Source of the DNA: DATJLQ01 sp035509415
Lineage (GTDB): Bacteria > Pseudomonadota > Alphaproteobacteria > JACZXZ01
Direction of reading: 5' to 3'
NCBI GenBank assembly: GCA_035509415.1
Contig: DATJLQ010000068.1
Coordinates: 1 to 35,088 of the forward strand
DNA: 35,088 nucleotides
The notes under the pieces were generated by a model. That model made no database searches. It saw nothing but the letters and a program-made list of their open reading frames with translations, and was not told the DNA's origin. The translations under genes and the position numbers were made by a program. How positions within the stretch are numbered: position 1 is the first letter of the stretch; every line of letters starts with the position of its first letter. Shown here piece by piece: positions 28,768-35,088 of the stretch.

Positions 28768-28797
28768 TTGAAGGTTTGTTTACACCGACTCGATAAT
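28768..28797 (+). promoter_or_regulatory. Candidate promoter upstream of uvrC
   Basis: TTGAAG, 18 nt, GATAAT, in the AT-rich part of the folB-uvrC gap. It would give a leader of ~260 nt for uvrC containing the palindrome at 28828-28846. Confidence 0.4.
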
Positions 28798-28827
28798 TCT
28801 TCGTCTCAAATCAAAAGCTTGCTATTA

Positions 28828-28846
28828 TTGCCTATAAAATAGGCAA
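28828..28846. promoter_or_regulatory. Inverted repeat TTGCCTAT-AAA-ATAGGCAA
   Basis: Perfect 8-bp arms around AAA; the left arm and centre contain TATAAA, which could itself be a -10 box. Candidate operator or small hairpin in the uvrC leader. Confidence 0.45.
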
Positions 28847-29061
28847 TGTGCTTAGGGCCTTGTACTAGCTTGGGCCTTTGAGGGCTCAAGGACGCTTTTC
28901 GACAAAGTTACCCACACGAATCGTGGATATCCTGTGACGGGCTTGTGGCGCGCTCCGGCGCGCGCCGACCATGTGGTTGGAATCGCTCGGGCTTTGCATC
29001 GGCTTTCGCAACGAGCAAAACCGCGCGCGGCAAGATTGACGCGTGCGATGTCGAGACCAGA

Positions 29062-31062
29062 ATGCCTCTCATGAGCGAGATCGAGACGCGCGCGACGAAC
29101 GCGAGAAGCGGCGACGAGGCGCCGAGCGAGCATCGTCTCGCGCGCGGCGTCGAGGTGTTGCGCGCGGCCTTGCGCACCATGCCGTCCGCGCCCGGCGTCT
29201 ATCGCATGTTGTCGGCCGCGGGCGACGTGCTTTACGTCGGCAAGGCGAAAAATCTCAAGAAGCGCGTCACGAGCTACACGCAAGTGTCGCGGCTCGCGAC
29301 CCGCACCCAGCGCATGATCGCCGAGACCGCGTCCCTCGAGGTGGTCACCACCCATACCGAGGTCGAGGCGCTGTTGCTCGAGGGCAATCTGATCAAGCGT
29401 CACATGCCGCACTACAACGTGCTGCTGCGCGACGACAAGAGTTTCCCTTACATTTTAATCACCGGCGACCATGAGTGGCCGCAGCTCACGAAATATCGCG
29501 GCGCGCGCTCGCGCCCCGGCGATTATTTCGGGCCGTTCGCCTCGGGCCTCGCGGTCAACGAGACGCTCGCCGAGCTCGAGCGCGCGTTCCTGTTGCGCTC
29601 CTGCGCCGACACGGTGTTCGCGAGCCGCACGCGCCCTTGCCTCCTCTATCAGATCAAGCGCTGCAGCGGGCCCTGCGTCGGCCGCGTGTCGCGCGCCGGC
29701 TACGACGAGCTGGTCGCCGAGGCGCGTACCTTCCTCCAGGGCAAGAGCCAGGGCGTCCAGCGCCGGCTCGCTTCCGAGATGCAACGCGCCTCGGACGCGC
29801 TCGATTTCGAGCGCGCGGCCGTCTATCGCGACCGCATCCATGCGCTGACCCAGATCCAGGCGAAGCAGGGCATCAACGTCGCCGGCATCGAGGAGGCGGA
29901 CGTGATCGCGGCGCATCAGGCGGCGGGCGAGACCTGCATCGAGGTGTTCTTCTTCCGCGCTGGGCGCAATTACGGCAACCGCGCCTATTTCCCGCGCCAC
30001 GAGCGCGAGCTCGGCGCGGCCGACGTGCTCGGCGCCTTCATCGGCCAGTTCTATCAGGACAAGCCGCCGCCCGAGCTGGTGCTCTTGAGCCACGCGGTGC
30101 CCGAGCAGAGCTTGATCGAGAAGGCGCTCGCGCTACGCGCGGGGCGGCGCGTCATGCTGGTCGCCCCGCGGCGCGGCCTGAAGCGCGACATGGTCGAGCA
30201 TGCGCGTGCCAACGCCGAGACGGCACTCGCGCGCCGCCTCGCCGAAAGCGGGACCCAGCGCCAGCTGCTCGACCGGCTCGCGGCGACCCTCGGGCTCGAC
30301 TCCGCCCCCCAGCGCATCGAGGTCTACGACAACAGCCACATCATGGGGACCAACGCGGTCGGCGCCATGATCGTCGCGGGCCCCGAAGGGCTGATGAAGG
30401 GCGCTTATCGCAAGTTCAATATCAAGACCGCCGCGCGCGTCGCGTCGACGCTGTCTCCGGCATCGGCAATTCGGGAGACCGGGGCGGCGGCGGCAAGTGC
30501 CCTCCCCGCCGGCACCATCGCGCCGGGCGACGATTACGGCATGATGCGCGAGGTGCTGACGCGGCGCTTCGCGCGCGTCCTCAAGGAGGATCCGGAACGC
30601 GCGCGCGGCCAATGGCCCGAGCTGGTGCTGATCGATGGCGGGCTCGGCCAGCTCAACGCGGCGCTCGGCGTGCTCGCGGATCTCGGCGTCGGCGACGTGC
30701 CGGTGGCGGCGATCGCCAAGGGCCCGGACCGCAACGCGGGGCGCGAGCGCATCTTCCTCCCCGGACGCGATCCCATTGCCCTCGATGCGCGCGATCCCGT
30801 GCTTTATTTCCTCCAGCGACTCCGCGACGAGGCACACCGGTTCGCCATCGGGACCCATCGGGCCAAGCGCGCGCGCGCCCAGTTCCGCTCGGCCCTCGAC
30901 GAGGTGCCGGGAATAGGCTCCAAGCGGAAGCGGGCGCTGCTGCACCATTTCGGCTCGGCGGGCGGCGTCGCGCGCGCGGGATTGGCCGATCTCGAGGCGG
31001 TCGCGGGCATCAGCCGGGCCGTCGCCAAAAAAATCTATGATCACTTCCACCCCGAGGGCTAA
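29062..31062 (+). CDS. uvrC: UvrABC excinuclease subunit C
   Basis: A 666-residue UvrC, the nuclease that makes both incisions in nucleotide excision repair. The GIY-YIG domain spans ~44-120 (PGVYRML, DVLYVGKAKNLKKRV, LLEGNLIKRHMPHYNVLLRDDKSFPYI). A Cys-rich patch (CADTVFASRTRPCLLYQIKRCSGPCVG) and a UVR motif (DALDFERAAVYRDRI, ~248-262) follow, then the RNase H-like C-terminal nuclease (VYDNSHIMGTNAVGAMIVA; LVLIDGGLGQLNAA) and a tandem HhH end (EVPGIGSKRKRALLHHFGS). Residues ~454-486 form an Ala-rich insert before APGDDYGMM. Start uncertain: ATG at 29062 has GAGA upstream; ATG at 29071 is equally possible. Confidence 0.96.
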   Translation: MPLMSEIETRATNARSGDEAPSEHRLARGVEVLRAALRTMPSAPGVYRMLSAAGDVLYVGKAKNLKKRVTSYTQVSRLATRTQRMIAETASLEVVTTHTEVEALLLEGNLIKRHMPHYNVLLRDDKSFPYILITGDHEWPQLTKYRGARSRPGDYFGPFASGLAVNETLAELERAFLLRSCADTVFASRTRPCLLYQIKRCSGPCVGRVSRAGYDELVAEARTFLQGKSQGVQRRLASEMQRASDALDFERAAVYRDRIHALTQIQAKQGINVAGIEEADVIAAHQAAGETCIEVFFFRAGRNYGNRAYFPRHERELGAADVLGAFIGQFYQDKPPPELVLLSHAVPEQSLIEKALALRAGRRVMLVAPRRGLKRDMVEHARANAETALARRLAESGTQRQLLDRLAATLGLDSAPQRIEVYDNSHIMGTNAVGAMIVAGPEGLMKGAYRKFNIKTAARVASTLSPASAIRETGAAAASALPAGTIAPGDDYGMMREVLTRRFARVLKEDPERARGQWPELVLIDGGLGQLNAALGVLADLGVGDVPVAAIAKGPDRNAGRERIFLPGRDPIALDARDPVLYFLQRLRDEAHRFAIGTHRAKRARAQFRSALDEVPGIGSKRKRALLHHFGSAGGVARAGLADLEAVAGISRAVAKKIYDHFHPEG

Positions 31063-31182
31063 ACTCCCGTCCGGCGCGCCTGGAGGCCCGGGCGGCCGAT
31101 CCGGATTGCCCGGAAATCCAGGGGCAAGTCCACGCGGAGATCCGACGGGAAAATCCAAGCGAAACGCGAAGCGATTCGACCC

Positions 31183-31884
31183 ATGATCACCAGCGTCCCG
31201 AACCTACTCACCTTTTCGCGCATCGCGGTGATTCCGATCATCGTCGCGCTCTTCTGGGTCGACGGCAACGGCGCGCGCTGGGTCGCTTGCGCGATCTTCA
31301 GCGCGGCCGGCGTCACCGATTATCTCGACGGCTATCTCGCGCGCAGCTGGCGCGAGCAATCGCGTCTCGGAGCGCTGCTCGACCCGATCGCGGACAAGCT
31401 CCTGGTCGCGACCACGCTCCTGCTGCTCGCCGCCTTCGGCCGCATCGGCGGCCTCACGCTCCTGCCCGCGATCCTGATCCTGTGCCGCGAGATCCTGGTC
31501 TCGGGCCTGCGCGAGTATCTGGCCGTGCTCAATGTCGGCCTCCCGGTCACCAAGCTCGCGAAATGGAAGACCGGCATCCAGATGACCGCGATCGGCTTCC
31601 TCATCGTGGGCTCGGCGGGCACCTGGATTTTCCCCTACACGGTCGAGGTCGGCATCGTCGGCCTCTGGATCGCGGCGGCGCTCACCCTCATCACCGGCTA
31701 CGATTATTTGCGCGAGGGGCTGCGCCACGCGGTCGGCCCGGACGATGTCGCGGCACCGGTGAAGGCGCCGACCGCCAAGTCCCAGGCCGCCAAGTCCCAG
31801 GCCCCCAAGCCCCAGGCCGCGAACGCCTCGGGCCCCGAGCCGGTGGCGCCGGCGGCCAACGGCACGCGCCCAATTCGGCCCTGA
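31183..31884 (+). CDS. pgsA: CDP-diacylglycerol--glycerol-3-phosphate 3-phosphatidyltransferase
   Basis: A 233-residue inner-membrane enzyme that makes phosphatidylglycerol phosphate from CDP-diacylglycerol and glycerol-3-phosphate. The CDP-alcohol phosphotransferase signature is perfect: D46-x2-D49-G50-x2-A53-R54-x8-G63-x3-D67-x3-D71. The N-terminal SVPNLLTFSRI is typical of PgsA, and there are about five helices. The last ~45 residues are a hydrophilic Ala/Lys/Pro/Gln tail that E. coli PgsA lacks. It lies 120 nt after uvrC (uvrC-pgsA neighbourhood is common in proteobacteria) and 89 nt before mobB. Confidence 0.95.
   Translation: MITSVPNLLTFSRIAVIPIIVALFWVDGNGARWVACAIFSAAGVTDYLDGYLARSWREQSRLGALLDPIADKLLVATTLLLLAAFGRIGGLTLLPAILILCREILVSGLREYLAVLNVGLPVTKLAKWKTGIQMTAIGFLIVGSAGTWIFPYTVEVGIVGLWIAAALTLITGYDYLREGLRHAVGPDDVAAPVKAPTAKSQAAKSQAPKPQAANASGPEPVAPAANGTRPIRP
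31774..31818 (+). repeat. Three tandem 15-bp units in the pgsA 3' end
   Basis: GCCAAGTCCCAGGCC twice exactly, then CCCAAGCCCCAGGCC, in frame, encoding AKSQA, AKSQA and PKPQA in the hydrophilic tail of PgsA. Confidence 0.85.
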
Positions 31885-31973
31885 ACGCGGCCGTCGCCTT
31901 GACTTTGGCGTTCCGGCACCCGATAGGCTAAAACAGGCCTCGGGCGGCGGCGGGCGGCAAAGATAGGCGCAGA

Positions 31974-32507
31974 ATGAAGATTTTCGGCCTCGCGGGATGG
32001 AGCGGCAGCGGCAAGACGACGCTGGTGGCCAAACTCTTGCCCGAGCTCCGGCGCCGCGGCCTGTCGGTCTCGACCGTGAAGCACGCGCACCACGCCTTCG
32101 ACATCGACCAGCCCGGGAAGGACAGCTACACGCACCGTGCCGCGGGTGCGGTCGAGGTCATGATCGGCTCGGCCAATCGCTGGGCTTTGATGCACGAGCT
32201 GCGCGGTGCCGCCGAGCCCGGGGTCGAGGAGCTGCTCGCGCATATGTCCGAGGTCGATCTGGTGCTCATCGAGGGCTTCAAGGCGCACGCCCACGACAAG
32301 CTCGAGATCTATCGCGCGGACAGCGACAAGCCGCTCCTGTGCCTCGAGGACCCGCGCGTGGTGGCCCTCGCGAGCGATCTTCCGGCGGCCGTGCTCGCGC
32401 AACGCGGCGTTGCGGTGCCCGTGCTCGACATCGACGACGCGGGCGCCATCGCCGATTTCATCGTGCGCCATCTAGCACTCGCGCGGCCGCAACGCGGAGT
32501 GGCTTGA
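31974..32507 (+). CDS. mobB: Molybdopterin-guanine dinucleotide biosynthesis adaptor MobB
   Basis: A 177-residue P-loop GTP-binding protein. The Walker A motif is GWSGSGKT (8-15). Family blocks follow: STVKHAHHAFDIDQPGKDSYTHRAAGA, ELLAHMSEVDLVLIEGFKAHAHDKLEIYR. MobB assists MobA in attaching GMP to molybdopterin and so prepares the bis-MGD cofactor; MobA is not in the window. It is the first of four Mo-cofactor genes, with only one base separating its stop from the moeA GTG. GATAGG lies 6 nt before the ATG and might be a weak -10. Confidence 0.95.
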   Translation: MKIFGLAGWSGSGKTTLVAKLLPELRRRGLSVSTVKHAHHAFDIDQPGKDSYTHRAAGAVEVMIGSANRWALMHELRGAAEPGVEELLAHMSEVDLVLIEGFKAHAHDKLEIYRADSDKPLLCLEDPRVVALASDLPAAVLAQRGVAVPVLDIDDAGAIADFIVRHLALARPQRGVA

Positions 32508-32508
32508 G

Positions 32509-33780
32509 GTGGCACAACTCAGCAACGATTGCTTCGCCGGTGCGGACGCGCTGATGCCGGTCGACGAGGCGCTGGCGTTGCTCGCCGCGCGCATCCATTG
32601 CGTCGCCGAGGCCGAGACGGCGCCGCTCGCGGCATGTCTCGACCGCGTGCTCGCCGAGGATTTGATCGCCGCGCGCAACGTCCCGCCCCACGACAATTCG
32701 GCGGTCGACGGCTACGCGGTCTATTTCGACGATCTCGATGCGGCAGCGCCGACGCGGCTCAAGCTCATGGGCCGTGCCGCCGCGGGCCATCCCTACGCGG
32801 GCGCCCAACAGCACGGTACGGCGGTGCGTATCTTCACTGGCGCCGTCATGCCCCAGGGCATGGGCGGTGCGGCACCCGACACGGTCATGATGCAGGAGGA
32901 TTGTACGCTCGAAGGCGACGTCGTCGTGATCAGCCCGGGCATCAAGCGCGGCTCGAACCGGCGCAAGGCGGGCGAGGATGTGAGCGCGGGCTCGACCGTG
33001 CTACGCGCGGGCCAGCGTCTCAGGCCGCAGGATTTGGGGCTCGCGGCGTCGCTTGGGTTGACAGCCCTTCCGGTGCGCCGCGCGCTTGCGGTGGCGCTTT
33101 TCTCGACCGGCGACGAGCTGCGCGAGCCCGGCGCCGAGACGCCCCCCGGCACGGTCTATGACGCGAACCGCACCACCCTCGCGGCCTTGCTTACGCGCCT
33201 CGGCTGCCGCGTGGTCGATCTCGGCATCCTGCCCGACCGAAAGGACACGATCCAGGCGGCGCTCGCGCGCGCGGCCGAGGGATGCGACGCGCTCATCACC
33301 TCGGGCGGCGTTTCGACCGGCGAGGAGGATCACGTCAAGGACGCGGTCACGGCGCTCGGCAGCCTCCATTTCTGGCGCCTCGCGATCAAGCCGGGCCGGC
33401 CGCTGGCGCTCGGCCAGGTGCGCGCCAAGCCCTTTATCGGCCTTCCCGGCAATCCGGTCGCGATGATGGTGACGTTCCTGCGCTTCGCGCGCCCGGTGCT
33501 GTTGCGGCTCATGGGGGCGAGCGACGTCGAGCCCGTGCTCTACCGCGTGCGCGCCGATTTCGACCACAAGAAGAAGGACGGGCGGCGCGAATGGGTGCGC
33601 GCACGCCTGGTCGCCGACGGCGCGGGCGGGCTCGTCGCGAGGAAATTCCCGCGCGACGGCGCCGGCATCTTGAGCTCGATGGTCGAAAGCGACGGCCTCG
33701 TCGAGCTCCCGGAGGCCATGACGCGCCTTGCGGCCGGGACCATCGTCGACTTTCTCCCCTTCGGCGAGGTGAGCCGATGA
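32509..33780 (+). CDS. moeA: Molybdopterin molybdenumtransferase MoeA
   Basis: A 423-residue MoeA, which inserts molybdate into adenylylated molybdopterin. Motifs: PPHDNSAVDGYAVYF (~64-78), FTGAVMPQG, GSNRRKAGEDVSAG, FSTGDELREPG (~202), the MPT-binding DALITSGGVSTGEEDHVKDA (~262-281) and GLPGNPVAMMVTF (~310). The domain order is the normal I/II/III/IV. The GTG start at 32509 is used because it follows the mobB stop by one base and gives the standard N-terminus; the mobB 3' end provides a GGAG-like GCGGAGTGG upstream. The stop overlaps the moaD start (ATGA). Confidence 0.95.
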   Translation: MAQLSNDCFAGADALMPVDEALALLAARIHCVAEAETAPLAACLDRVLAEDLIAARNVPPHDNSAVDGYAVYFDDLDAAAPTRLKLMGRAAAGHPYAGAQQHGTAVRIFTGAVMPQGMGGAAPDTVMMQEDCTLEGDVVVISPGIKRGSNRRKAGEDVSAGSTVLRAGQRLRPQDLGLAASLGLTALPVRRALAVALFSTGDELREPGAETPPGTVYDANRTTLAALLTRLGCRVVDLGILPDRKDTIQAALARAAEGCDALITSGGVSTGEEDHVKDAVTALGSLHFWRLAIKPGRPLALGQVRAKPFIGLPGNPVAMMVTFLRFARPVLLRLMGASDVEPVLYRVRADFDHKKKDGRREWVRARLVADGAGGLVARKFPRDGAGILSSMVESDGLVELPEAMTRLAAGTIVDFLPFGEVSR

Positions 33781-34028
33781 AGCTCCTGTATTTCGCCTGG
33801 CTGCGCCAGCGTACCGGCATCGCCCAGGAGGAAGTGGCGCCGCCCGCGAGCGTGACCGACGTCGCCTCGCTCCTCGCCTGGCTCAAATCGCGCGGGCCCG
33901 GCTATGCGGCGGCGCTCAAGGATCTTTCGGTCGTGCGCGTCGCGGTCAACCAGGAATACGTCAAGGCCGACCATCCGGTCGCGGCGGGCGACGAGGTGGC
34001 GTTGTTTCCTCCGGTCACGGGGGGCTGA
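33777..34028 (+). CDS. moaD: Molybdopterin synthase sulfur carrier subunit MoaD
   Basis: An 83-residue ubiquitin-like protein starting MKLLYFAWLRQRTGIAQEEV and ending in the essential C-terminal Gly-Gly (PPVTGG), on which the thiocarboxylate that delivers sulfur to precursor Z is formed. Its ATG overlaps the moeA stop (ATGA), and moaE starts 2 nt after its stop, so it is translationally coupled on both sides. Confidence 0.95.
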   Translation: MKLLYFAWLRQRTGIAQEEVAPPASVTDVASLLAWLKSRGPGYAAALKDLSVVRVAVNQEYVKADHPVAAGDEVALFPPVTGG

Positions 34029-34030
34029 GC

Positions 34031-34510
34031 ATGATCCGCGTCCAACGCGAGGATTTCGACCCCGGCCGAGAGATCGAGCGACTCGCCCACGGCAATGCCA
34101 GGATCGGCGGGGTCGCGAGCTTCATCGGCCTCGTGCGCGACCTGGCACCGGACGGACAGGTGGGTGCGCTCACCCTCGAGCATTATCCCGGCATGACCGA
34201 GAAGAAGCTCGCCGAGATCGAGGCGGAGGCGCGCGCGCGTTGGCCGCTCGAGGATTGCCTCGTGATCCATCGCTACGGGCGGCTCGAGCCGGGCGCGCGT
34301 ATCGTGCTCGTGGTGACCGCGTCCGCGCACCGGACGGCGGCGCTCGAGGCGTGCCATTTCCTCATCGACTGGCTCAAGACCAAGGCGCCTTTCTGGAAGA
34401 CCGAGGAAGGCAGTCAAGGCGAGCGTTGGGTCGAGGCGCGCGCGGCCGACGACGCGGCCGCCGCCGCATGGGTCGATCCCGCCGGGCCGAAACGCGCGAA
34501 CGAATCCTGA
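34031..34510 (+). CDS. moaE: Molybdopterin synthase catalytic subunit MoaE
   Basis: A 159-residue MoaE, which with MoaD converts cyclic pyranopterin monophosphate to molybdopterin. The RIGGVASFIGLVRD, LTLEHYPGMTEKKLAEIEAEA, VIHRYGRLEPGARIVLVVTASAHRTAALEACHFLIDWLKTKAPFWKTE blocks are as in the family, including the catalytic lysines in KTKAPFWK. The C-terminal ~20 residues (EARAADDAAAAAWVDPAGPKRANES) are variable. It closes the mobB-moeA-moaD-moaE run; dispersed repeats follow. Confidence 0.95.
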   Translation: MIRVQREDFDPGREIERLAHGNARIGGVASFIGLVRDLAPDGQVGALTLEHYPGMTEKKLAEIEAEARARWPLEDCLVIHRYGRLEPGARIVLVVTASAHRTAALEACHFLIDWLKTKAPFWKTEEGSQGERWVEARAADDAAAAAWVDPAGPKRANES

Positions 34511-34519
34511 AGGCCGTTC

Positions 34520-34655
34520 CCCGTCATGGCCGGGCCCCCGGGACCGGCGCGCCGCCGGCCCGAGGACAAGCTTCACGTCCCGGCCATCCACGTCCTTTTT
34601 CAAGACGTGGATACCCGGGTCACGGCCTTCGGCCGGCCCGGGCATGACGAGCATC
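34520..34655. repeat. Dispersed repeat, family C, rearranged copy
   Basis: CGTCATGGCCGGGCC...CACGTCCCGGCCATCCACGTC-CTTTTTC-AAGACGTGGAT and ...CCGGCCCGGGCATGACGAGC. It shares GGCCATCCACGTC and AAGACGTGGAT with the other two copies, and its ends are inverted relative to each other. Confidence 0.75.
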
Positions 34656-34720
34656 GAAGCTTCACTGGCCTGTCGAACCGCCCCGCGGGTCGCGGCTCAG
34701 CTTGAAACCGTGGCTTTTGT

Positions 34721-34837
34721 GTCATGGCCGGACTTGGTCCGGCCATCCACGTCTTGACGCGCAAAAGACGTGGATTACCGGGGCGGGCCCGGTGACGACG
34801 CGAATTGGACCACGGCCGGCGTTTCAAACCGAGTCAC
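34721..34837 (+). repeat. Dispersed repeat, family C, short copy
   Basis: Begins GTCATGGCCGGACTTGGTCC and ends TTCAAACCGAGTCAC. It is colinear with 24715-24871 except for the loss of ~45 bp (the AAGCTTGGCCTCGGGCCGG section of the long copy). It separates the Mo-cofactor genes from the cobalamin-controlled transcription unit. Confidence 0.85.
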
Positions 34838-34856
34838 TCCCGCCCCGCGCGAATCA

Positions 34857-34886
34857 TTGACACGGCGTCGCGCGCGACCCTATCGT
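34857..34886 (+). promoter_or_regulatory. Promoter of the cobalamin riboswitch transcript
   Basis: A perfect -35 TTGACA, 18 nt, then TATCGT as -10. The predicted start near 34893 coincides with the first base-paired element of the riboswitch. Confidence 0.65.
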
Positions 34887-34892
34887 GGGCGC

Positions 34893-35088
34893 GATGGTTC
34901 CCCGACGGATGAATCCAGGGGATTAATAGGGAACACGGTGCGGACGACCCAATCGGGGCCAAAACCGTGGCTGCCCCCGCAACTGTAAGCGGCGAGTCGA
35001 GCGCCATCGAAGCCACTGGGAAGCCCGTTCGGAGTTCCCGGGAAGGCGGCGCAAGACGGCGACCCGCGAGCCAGGAGACCTGCCATCG
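34893..35088 (+). promoter_or_regulatory. Cobalamin (B12) riboswitch; controlled gene outside window
   Basis: The element contains the conserved series GGTTCCCC, TAATAGGGAACACGGTGCGG, CCGTGGCTGCCCCCGCAACTG then TAAGCGG, GCCACTGGGAAGCC, GGGAAGGCGGCGCAAGACGG, and the B12 box GAGCCAGGAGACCTGCC at 35068-35084. This is the full cobalamin aptamer in the order expected of class I (adenosylcobalamin) switches. Such switches shut off downstream genes when cobalamin is plentiful; typical targets are btuB-type transporters, cob biosynthesis genes, cobalt transporters or B12-independent isozymes. The expression platform and the gene lie past the right edge. Confidence 0.95.

Larger units (their letters stand above)
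28685..29061. other. AT-rich intergenic region between folB and uvrC
   Basis: This 377-bp stretch is strikingly AT-rich around 28765-28850. It contains TTGTGCACA (28707-28715), the promoter candidate, the inverted repeat TTGCCTAT-AAA-ATAGGCAA, the imperfect hairpin CTTGGGCC-TTTGA-GGGCTCAAG near 28869-28890, and two DnaA-box-like sites, TTACCCACA (28908-28916) and CGTGGATAT (28922-28930). No gene was recognised and no T-run terminator follows the hairpin. Confidence 0.4.

Noticed and set aside
28685..29061. Replication origin in the AT-rich folB-uvrC gap
   Set aside because: The DnaA-like sites are imperfect and few, and none of the usual origin neighbours (dnaA, hemE, gidA, parAB) is in the window.

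Overview
The window looks like a chromosomal segment of a high-GC alphaproteobacterium, perhaps in or near the Rhodospirillales. The basis is the overall GC-rich codon use, a gapR (DUF2312) gene, a hyi-glxR-ttuD-pyk cluster, two-gene short-type chrA, and dispersed palindromic repeats of the CCTCATCCTGAGG...TCTCGAAGGATGAGG type that are common in that class. No rRNA, tRNA, CRISPR array, phage or complete insertion sequence was seen. The organism assignment is inference from gene content.

Region by region. 1-1.3 kb: the tail of an indolepyruvate ferredoxin oxidoreductase, cut by the window edge. 1.5-4.2 kb (minus strand): a bufferin-like (DUF2282-like) secreted peptide, a cytochrome c with a Met/His-rich tail, gapR with a perfect DnaA box upstream, a DUF1244 protein and an N-formylglutamate amidohydrolase-family protein. 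4.3-5.6 kb: a DMT exporter converging on a DUF427 protein. 5.7-11.5 kb: a FadR-type regulator followed by hydroxypyruvate isomerase, tartronate semialdehyde reductase, glycerate 2-kinase and pyruvate kinase, which together take glyoxylate-derived tartronate semialdehyde or hydroxypyruvate to pyruvate. 11.5-12.0 kb: a tandem array of 67-bp repeats. 12.0-13.0 kb: a MetE-core methyltransferase without the N-terminal folate domain. 13.0-13.3 kb: a wrecked HigB-HigA toxin-antitoxin pair. 13.4-15.5 kb: an EF-G paralogue with an unusual switch II. 15.8-17.0 kb: a single-domain FAD monooxygenase. 17.3-19.5 kb (minus): a ketopantoate reductase-family protein and an aspartate aminotransferase.

19.7-20.8 kb is a visibly AT-richer island with one unrecognised four-helix membrane protein. 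21.0-23.6 kb: a small conserved-looking ORF and uvrB. 23.6-24.7 kb: a small lipoprotein and a TetR regulator, with two perfect palindromes. 24.7-25.05 kb: a dispersed repeat and a MITE-like element with about 24-bp inverted ends and TA duplication, which ends inside the stop codon of a zinc-ribbon DUF1003 membrane protein. 26-27.2 kb: a split chromate transporter pair. 27.2-28.7 kb: a pteridine reductase-like SDR and folB. 29-31 kb: uvrC. 31.2-34.5 kb: pgsA and a molybdenum cofactor run mobB-moeA-moaD-moaE. 34.5-35.1 kb: dispersed repeats, then a strong promoter and a complete cobalamin riboswitch whose controlled gene lies beyond the window.

Most of the window is ordinary housekeeping. The less ordinary items are the bufferin-like peptide and Met-tailed cytochrome pair, the orphan membrane protein island, the lipoprotein/TetR palindromes, the short MetE, the eroded HigBA locus, the MITE, and several genes whose -10 box lies only 6-7 nt before the ATG, suggesting leaderless transcripts.
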